A program made the position numbers and the translations under genes. DNA of 64,000 nt. Origin: Paenibacillus sp. JNUCC-31 (lineage in GTDB: Bacteria; Bacillota; Bacilli; Paenibacillales; Paenibacillaceae). Numbering within the stretch: the first letter of the stretch is position 1; each line of letters begins with the position of its first letter. This document shows, piece by piece, positions 59,071 to 64,000 of the stretch. The notes under the pieces were generated by a model. That model made no database searches. It worked only from the letters and a program-made list of their open reading frames with translations, and was not told the DNA's origin. The stretch spans positions 5,332,001 through 5,396,000 of the forward strand of contig NZ_CP062165.1 of assembly GCF_014844075.1 (NCBI RefSeq), written 5' to 3'.

Positions 59071-59850
59071 TTGATTAAAATCGTATTTATGGATGTGGAT
59101 GGTACATTACTCAGTGAGAAGGATCGAAGTCTTTCCCCAAGTACAGAGGAATCGATTCGACAATTGATTCGTAAAGGCATACAGGTTGTTCTGGTCACTG
59201 GCAGACCGTACAATTTATGCGGAGAGTTCAGGAAGCTTGGGATTGAGACCCTGATTTCGGCTAACGGTGCATTAATCAAGAGCGGTGAAGAAGTGATACA
59301 TAAATCGGTGCTTTCTGCACGAATGGTCAGAGAATTCAGTGAATTTGCCGAGCTGAACGGAAGAAGTATTTCTTATTTTACAGAGTCATTTGAGACAAAT
59401 GGCTTATGCACAGCGGATGTGCGTGTCACCGATGCATTGAGAGATACGCTCGGTCTGAGGGAGCATCCGTTGAAAATCAGTTCTTTGGAACAGGACGTGT
59501 ATTGCATTTGTTTATATGCCGATCAAGCCGAAGCAGAGATATTCCATTCCAGATTTCCTTCATTAAAATTCGTGAGGTTTCATCCTTACGTGTCTAACGT
59601 ACTGGAAGAGAACGAAGTATCCAAATCGATAGCGGCAGGAAAAGTGCTCGCCCACCTGAATATATCGAAAGAGGAAGCAATGGCCTTTGGCGATGGTGAA
59701 AATGATATTGATTTGCTAGAGTTCGTGGGTCTCGGCATTGCGATGGGAAACGGAGGAGAGCGCGTCAAACAAAGTGCCGACTATGTCACACTGCGAGCAA
59801 GTGAGGATGGCATCACACATGCGTTGAGGAAGTTTAAAATTATAGAATAA
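59071..59850 (+). CDS. Cof-type HAD hydrolase
   Basis: This 259-residue phosphatase has motif I VFMDVDGTLLS, motif II VLVTGRPY, and motifs III/IV AMAFGDGENDIDLLEFV with a Cof-type cap domain in the middle. Cof-like enzymes dephosphorylate sugar phosphates, pyridoxal phosphate or FMN. The TTG at 59071 is preferred: AGGAGGTG lies 4-5 bases upstream. Confidence 0.87.
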   Translation: MIKIVFMDVDGTLLSEKDRSLSPSTEESIRQLIRKGIQVVLVTGRPYNLCGEFRKLGIETLISANGALIKSGEEVIHKSVLSARMVREFSEFAELNGRSISYFTESFETNGLCTADVRVTDALRDTLGLREHPLKISSLEQDVYCICLYADQAEAEIFHSRFPSLKFVRFHPYVSNVLEENEVSKSIAAGKVLAHLNISKEEAMAFGDGENDIDLLEFVGLGIAMGNGGERVKQSADYVTLRASEDGITHALRKFKIIE

Positions 59851-59953
59851 GCAAATTTTGGAGTAATAAGGATATCCTAATTATGGGTTTTCATGTAGAA
59901 TTATAGAGGATGAATTAAGCCCTAAAGCATAGGGTGTGATCGAAGGGTGACTT

Positions 59954-60124
59954 ATGAAAAAGGTTGTCATTGTAATCCTGTCTTTTGTCGTACTTATTGG
60001 TGTGTCTTCTTCAGCTTATGCCCATCCAGGCAGACTGGACAAAAATGGTGGACATAATTGTTCCGCGAAATCCAAACAAAAGGGCCTGTGCACAGGCTAC
60101 CATTATCACAAAAAGAAGAAATGA
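59954..60124 (+). CDS. Secreted YHYH-domain peptide
   Basis: This 56-residue protein has a signal peptide (about 24 residues, ending SSAYA) and a mature part of about 32 residues: HPGRLDKNGGHNCSAKSK and CTGYHYHKKKK. This is the YHYH motif found beside calcium-binding and excalibur-type modules in small secreted Firmicute proteins. The two Cys may form a disulfide or a metal site with the His residues. GAAGGGTGAC precedes the ATG at 59954. Confidence 0.78.
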   Translation: MKKVVIVILSFVVLIGVSSSAYAHPGRLDKNGGHNCSAKSKQKGLCTGYHYHKKKK

Positions 60125-60247
60125 AAATGAGTTTTACAAGGTAAACCCAGCCCTGGCCTGATCTATGGTTGGGTTTATGTGTTTATACTTCATGGTAGTC
60201 GCAGCTAACAGAATACAATAAACATTACGTTAGAGGTGAGTGGTATT

Positions 60248-60379
60248 TTGGGGTTTATTGGGATCATTTGTGTAATTATTATGACGGTCACACTTATTAG
60301 CATAGAAAGTAAAACGAAACGGTTAATTCAGGAGCAGACCGAAACCAATCGGAAACTGGAGCAACTATTGAGGAAATAA
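60248..60379 (+). CDS. Small single-pass membrane protein
   Basis: A TTG with GAGGTG upstream starts a 43-residue frame, MGFIGIICVIIMTVTLISIE, followed by a charged coiled tail (TKRLIQEQTETNRKLEQLL). Small proteins of this layout are common in Paenibacillus. Function unknown. The HAD gene follows 29 bases later. Confidence 0.5.
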   Translation: MGFIGIICVIIMTVTLISIESKTKRLIQEQTETNRKLEQLLRK

Positions 60380-60408
60380 CAAATTTACAGACCAGACAGG
60401 AGGACGAC

Positions 60409-61077
60409 ATGACGATGGATCATATTAAAGCGATTATTTTTGACCTGGACAATACGATTCTCAACAGAACAAGTACCTTTGAAGGCTTCAGCCAGAGCTT
60501 GATCAACACTTATTTTGCCCATCTTGAGACTACGGATGATATTCTTAAACGAATTATTGAGCTGGATGAGGACGGTTACAAGGACAAGGATGTCTTGTTC
60601 AACGAGCTGCTCCATGAACTGCCTTGGGCTAAGAATCCGCCTCATGCGGAGCTTATGGATTTCTATGGCAGAGAGTATGTGAGAAGTGCTGTTCTGATGG
60701 AGCAGGCGCAAGAAGTGGTTCAGCATCTAAGAGGAAAATATAAAACAGGTTTAATTACCAATGGTCAGACTGAGATTCAGTACGGAAAAATTGATCAACT
60801 CGGCATCCGGGATGATTTTGATCATATTATCGTTTCGGAAGAGGCTGGGGTCAAAAAACCTGATCCTCGTATTTTTCAATTGGCATTGGATCATTTCAAC
60901 CTCTCTCCCGAGCAGTGTATCTACATTGGAGATCATCCTGTCAATGATGTTGAAGGAGCGGCAAACGTAGGCATGAGCACGATCTGGATGAAGGTCAATC
61001 AGCCTTGGCAGGACAGCATCACAATCCAGCCATTGCATGCTATTGAGCATCTTGGTGAATTAAAAGGCCTACTCTAA
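60409..61077 (+). CDS. HAD family hydrolase, YjjG-like
   Basis: This 222-residue hydrolase has motif I IIFDLDNTILN, motif II LITNGQTEIQ, motif III Lys in AGVKKPDPRIF and motif IV YIGDHPVNDVEGAANVGM. The pattern resembles YjjG-type nucleotidases. The ATG at 60409 is 5 bases after AGGAGG. Confidence 0.88.
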   Translation: MTMDHIKAIIFDLDNTILNRTSTFEGFSQSLINTYFAHLETTDDILKRIIELDEDGYKDKDVLFNELLHELPWAKNPPHAELMDFYGREYVRSAVLMEQAQEVVQHLRGKYKTGLITNGQTEIQYGKIDQLGIRDDFDHIIVSEEAGVKKPDPRIFQLALDHFNLSPEQCIYIGDHPVNDVEGAANVGMSTIWMKVNQPWQDSITIQPLHAIEHLGELKGLL

Positions 61078-61142
61078 AAAGATCGTCAGATTAGACTCAA
61101 GCTACATTTAAATTACATAACAGAACAGTGAGGAAGGTGCGC

Positions 61143-61439
61143 ATGGAGATCAGACAAATGGCTACGGCGTTTTTGAGCAATGGAACCGATATGTTGATGA
61201 TGAAGAAGACAGGCAGCAAGCTGTTTGATTTTGAGTTTTGGGGTGGCATTGGCGGTCATCTGGAGCAAGGGGAATTGAATTCACCAATGACCGCCAGCTA
61301 CCGGGAGATCGAAGAAGAGACGGGGTTCAAGCAAGCGGAAATTGATAATTTTCGTCTACGATATGTGCTGTTGCAGTATAGCGACGGTGAAGTTCGGCAG
61401 CAGTTTGTATATTTTGGTGAGACGACACGCCAAGGGTAG
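61143..61439 (+). CDS. NUDIX hydrolase, short and possibly truncated
   Basis: This 98-residue frame has the Nudix box GGHLEQGELNSPMTASYREIEEETGF (given in parts: GGHLEQGE and REIEEETGF), and the following strand QQFVYFGET, but stops there. Typical single-domain Nudix proteins are 130-160 residues, so the C-terminal helix seems lost. The ATG at 61143 follows GAGGAAGG. It may be inactive. Confidence 0.65.
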   Translation: MEIRQMATAFLSNGTDMLMMKKTGSKLFDFEFWGGIGGHLEQGELNSPMTASYREIEEETGFKQAEIDNFRLRYVLLQYSDGEVRQQFVYFGETTRQG

Positions 61440-61485
61440 AATGGAGCATCATGCAAGATACGATATCATTTGAGTCCATAGTCTA

Positions 61486-61560
61486 ATATTAGTCGCCTTT
61501 GCCAAGAGCTGACCTATTACTTTTGGAAAAAGCCATACTGTCAACCGAGTAGGCGACTGT
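61486..61560 (+). repeat. Long-spaced inverted repeat AGTCGCCT/AGGCGACT
   Basis: AGTCGCCT near 61491 is inverted as AGGCGACT near 61550. It lies between the NUDIX gene and the next terminator. Inner sequence may form further pairs. It could be a structured 3' region; no known RNA class fits. Confidence 0.25.
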
Positions 61561-61562
61561 TA

Positions 61563-61600
61563 AAAAGAGTGAGGATATTGGCTATCCCCACTCTTTTATT
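61563..61600 (+). terminator. Intrinsic terminator
   Basis: AAAAGAGTG pairs with CACTCTTTT, with inner GATA/TATC, and a T-rich tail follows. Confidence 0.8.
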
Positions 61601-61647
61601 ATTACCTCGTGTTGAATACAGTTGCTCTCTTTGGAAGGAGAAAGATA

Positions 61648-62169
61648 ATGAGACCCAGCCTACAACATAACAGATGGTTCAAAGGATGTCTTCTGCTGCT
61701 GCCAACAGTTTTATTATTATATCTGCTGGTTCAGTTATTTCCTTACACGAGTCTACTCAGATTGATCATGTTTCCCCTGATTGTGGCGATCAATGCTGGC
61801 GTTATCTTCATAGTAGCCAAAAAATCAGAAAAGAAAGTATCCCACATGGTGAAGGGGAGAGTACGTAACACATTAATTATAGTCCTAACCCTACTGGTTA
61901 CCATCGTGCTATATCCTCAGGCATCTGATCGACACATTGTCGTTCAAATCAAAGATGGAATACATGCCATAAGGCATTATGAAGATATCACACCAAAGGA
62001 TCTCAAGCTCAATAAAGATCAGAGTGGCAGAATTATTGGGGATTCCAATCACATCTATGAGAAAGCAGGAAACAGGACCTTCGATCTGGTGATAATCAAT
62101 GTGGAGCAAATCCCTGAGAAATTGATGGGCTTTCATAAGCTGATGTGGTGGATCATGGAGCATCATTGA
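61648..62169 (+). CDS. Uncharacterised membrane protein
   Basis: This 173-residue protein has three TM segments near residues 13-30, 36-54 and 74-92, then an extracytoplasmic or cytoplasmic domain with IKDGIHAIRHYEDI and VIINVEQIPEKLMG. The ATG at 61648 is 7 bases after AAGGAG. No family is recognised. Confidence 0.68.
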   Translation: MRPSLQHNRWFKGCLLLLPTVLLLYLLVQLFPYTSLLRLIMFPLIVAINAGVIFIVAKKSEKKVSHMVKGRVRNTLIIVLTLLVTIVLYPQASDRHIVVQIKDGIHAIRHYEDITPKDLKLNKDQSGRIIGDSNHIYEKAGNRTFDLVIINVEQIPEKLMGFHKLMWWIMEHH

Positions 62170-62228
62170 TCTGTATCAGAATGTGCTTTAATTTTTCCGT
62201 AAATCCTAATTCTAAACGTGAAACCTGT

Positions 62229-63386
62229 TCAAGCTGTAATAATTCGATCTTTCGTGCGTCTTCTCCGATTCTCAATGGCTTCCTCATAATCGCCAATCAA
62301 CCTGTCGAAAATGTGATCCCACGAACGCTGCTCAGCAAGTTTCCGTCCTTCAATACCCATATTTCTTAGTTGTTCCATATGAACACCCCAGAGGCATATT
62401 TCCCGAATCAGTGCATCCACTTGGCCTGGCTCGAACAGAACACCGCTTCGATGATGTGCGACCAAGTCTTTTACACCACCACCATTCGCTGCGAGAACCG
62501 GCAATCCTGAAGCCATCGCTTCCAGCACCACATTGCCAAATGTTTCTGTTGAGGAAGGAAACACAAAGAGATCTGCCGAAGCATACATAACAGCAAGTTC
62601 CTCACCATGCAGATACCCTGTAAAGGTGACATTAGGCGGGGATTGCATACGCATTTTGGGAAGCGATGGCCCATCGCCTACAATGATCCAGTGTACACGG
62701 GATTTCATATGTTCAGGTAACTGTTGCATGGCAAGGGAGAGGGTAGCGATATCTTTTTCGGGGGCGATTCGTCCAACGTAGAGTAAAATTAGAGGAGCGG
62801 TTATATTATAGCGAGTACGGACATCGGAGCTTCGTTTATCTGGTGAATACAGGCTGCAATCGATCCCACGGGACCATAGTTTCAGACGCTGAATGCCTTT
62901 CGATTGTAATGAGTTTAAGGCCTCCTGAGAAGGTGCTAATGTTGTATCACAGGCTCGGTGGAACCATTGAATGTACTTCCAGTAGAGAGGAATGATGCTG
63001 TTTAACCTGTAGTATTCGAGGTACCGATCGAAGTGCGTATGGTAGGAGATGACATGAGGAAGCTGGTGCTTGAGCGCATATCTGAGACCGAGAAGGCCCA
63101 TATTGAATGGAGTGGCGATATGCAGCAGATCTGGCTGAAAGGCTTTTAATTCTTGATGAATGGATCTCCGGTTAGGTAAGGCTATTCTACATTCCGGATA
63201 GAGGAAAAAGGGGATGTTGGTAACCGAACGGGCTGGTGCGGCGTGATTGCCTTCAATAATGGACTGCGGCGTAAGTAGCAGATGCTCAATCCCTTTGCGG
63301 TTTAACTGGTTACTTAAGCGGTGCAGCGTGCCGGCAACACCATTCGTGTCCGGAACATAGGTATCGGTGAACAAGGCCAGGCGCAT
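62229..63386 (-). CDS. GT4/GT1-type glycosyltransferase
   Basis: This 385-residue GT-B enzyme opens RLALFTDTYVPDTNGVAGTL, has YHTHFDRYLEYY in the N-lobe and the donor-binding LYVGRIAPEKDIATL, GDGPSLPKM, FPSSTETFGNVVLEAMASGLPV in the C-lobe. The pattern is close to glycosyltransferases that add mannose or glucose to lipid acceptors (MgtA/diacylglycerol glucosyltransferase-like). The ATG at 63386 (or 63389) follows GGGAGGGG. It is convergent with the preceding membrane gene. Confidence 0.88.
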   Translation of the reverse strand: MRLALFTDTYVPDTNGVAGTLHRLSNQLNRKGIEHLLLTPQSIIEGNHAAPARSVTNIPFFLYPECRIALPNRRSIHQELKAFQPDLLHIATPFNMGLLGLRYALKHQLPHVISYHTHFDRYLEYYRLNSIIPLYWKYIQWFHRACDTTLAPSQEALNSLQSKGIQRLKLWSRGIDCSLYSPDKRSSDVRTRYNITAPLILLYVGRIAPEKDIATLSLAMQQLPEHMKSRVHWIIVGDGPSLPKMRMQSPPNVTFTGYLHGEELAVMYASADLFVFPSSTETFGNVVLEAMASGLPVLAANGGGVKDLVAHHRSGVLFEPGQVDALIREICLWGVHMEQLRNMGIEGRKLAEQRSWDHIFDRLIGDYEEAIENRRRRTKDRIITA

Positions 63387-63681
63387 CATTACCCCTCCCA
63401 TGACTCTTGATGACAAGATCATAACAGCGGATCATTTTCCAGAGGTCAAGTGCAGGTTAACTTTATCCGTATTTCGTGTAAAGTGTGCGAGCAGCGTGAT
63501 CTGGTGCAAACGTACATTGGATAAACTTATATAACAACTTCTGATATGATGTAAAGGCGTTTCGTGTCACTAGTTTGATAACGACTTCACATGATAACAG
63601 AGATTGAAGGGTTGTTCTGACCAAGCAGTGATCCAGTGTGAATTTTGAAATTAGAGAGAGAAATACAGGAGGCAGAGAGAG
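63387..63681. promoter_or_regulatory. Divergent promoter region
   Basis: This gap separates the minus-strand glycosyltransferase from the plus-strand DUF4375 gene. A plus-strand -10 TATGAT occurs near 63544; no good -35 or hairpin is seen. Confidence 0.3.
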
Positions 63682-64000
63682 ATGAACAAATTACAGGAAG
63701 AATTAAAGCAATTGTTACCCGTGGATCAGCTTGAAAGCATGTCGGGTGAAGAAGTGGTGGGGAGTGTTGCCATGGATATCTATCGTACCGAATTTGCGAC
63801 CATTCGGGAATGCGGACCGGAACTTCCGCAGGTATTGCGAGATACTATTCTGATCATAGATCTGGACACAGAGCTGTCCATGAATGGCATGACTGGTTTT
63901 CTTGAAAATGCGAGTGGACAGTTTCTGGGTGAAACGACGGAAGCGATGCAGCGCATAGGCAATGACGCAGATGCAGAGATTCTGAAGAGCATACAGCATA
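63682..64000 (+). CDS. DUF4375 (DMP19-like) protein, 3' end outside window
   Basis: The first 106 residues are visible before the window ends. TILIIDLDTELSMNGMTGFLENASGQF and the following IGNDADAEILKSIQ match DUF4375, a cytoplasmic domain related to the DNA-mimic-like DMP19. Its function in Firmicutes is unknown. The ATG at 63682 follows AGGAGG. Confidence 0.75.
   Translation, partial: MNKLQEELKQLLPVDQLESMSGEEVVGSVAMDIYRTEFATIRECGPELPQVLRDTILIIDLDTELSMNGMTGFLENASGQFLGETTEAMQRIGNDADAEILKSIQH

Noticed and set aside
1..64000. CRISPR arrays, tRNA/rRNA genes, insertion sequences, prophage genes
   Set aside because: No regularly spaced repeats, cloverleaf or rRNA sequence, transposase or phage structural gene could be recognised.

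Overview
The window reads as a chromosomal segment of a Paenibacillus-like Firmicute. I infer this from the moderate GC, strong AAGGAGG ribosome sites, frequent TTG and GTG starts, YesM/YesN two-component pairs beside carbohydrate ABC permeases, and many small GNAT, NUDIX, HAD and DUF proteins. I see no tRNA, rRNA, CRISPR array, transposase, phage gene or replication origin.

Layout. 1-6.5 kb: a sugar-uptake locus, with a solute-binding lipoprotein, an AraC-type response regulator and a YesM-type kinase on the minus strand, diverging from two permeases. 6.5-15.8 kb: mixed genes (phospholipase-C-like protein, FusB-type EF-G-binding protein, NAD(P)H oxidoreductase diverging from an HxlR regulator, MepB, MerR regulator plus aldo/keto reductase, metallo-beta-lactamase-fold protein, SHOCT protein, zinc-type CDF exporter) with a decayed NUDIX/kinase patch at 9.9-10.3 kb. 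16.2-20.1 kb: an OmpR-type regulator, its kinase and a MacB/FtsX-type ABC exporter. 20.3-31.8 kb: small enzymes, a radical SAM protein, then a phosphodiester glycosidase and a GT2-GtrA glycosyltransferase. 32-35 kb: a GlcNAc-type PTS operon (antiterminator, IIA, IICB) with a visible antiterminator hairpin. 35.2-37.9 kb: a four-gene unit of an AAA ATPase, an EF-G-like protein with no GTPase domain, a DinB protein and an isochorismatase-fold hydrolase. 38-64 kb: a dense, mostly plus-strand run of GNAT, NUDIX, HAD, HIT, HD, PhzF, nucleotidyltransferase and deaminase genes, small immunity-like proteins, a LytTR-DUF3021 pair, a YdbS/YdbT-like PH-domain pair, a minus-strand glycosyltransferase and a DUF4375 gene cut by the window edge.

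Two themes stand out. Several genes survive only as fragments fused to their neighbours (9901-10304, 26483-26623, 40704-41083, 47211-47420, perhaps 61143-61439), so this is a zone of active gene loss. Many regulatory sites can also be read directly: a MerR-type 19-bp-spacer promoter, a CzrA-like operator, a RAT/terminator with a cre-like site, LytTR 9-12-9 repeats, and AraC- and OmpR-type direct repeats. The strongest candidate for something undescribed is the GTPase-less EF-G homologue at 35967-36971 and its operon.
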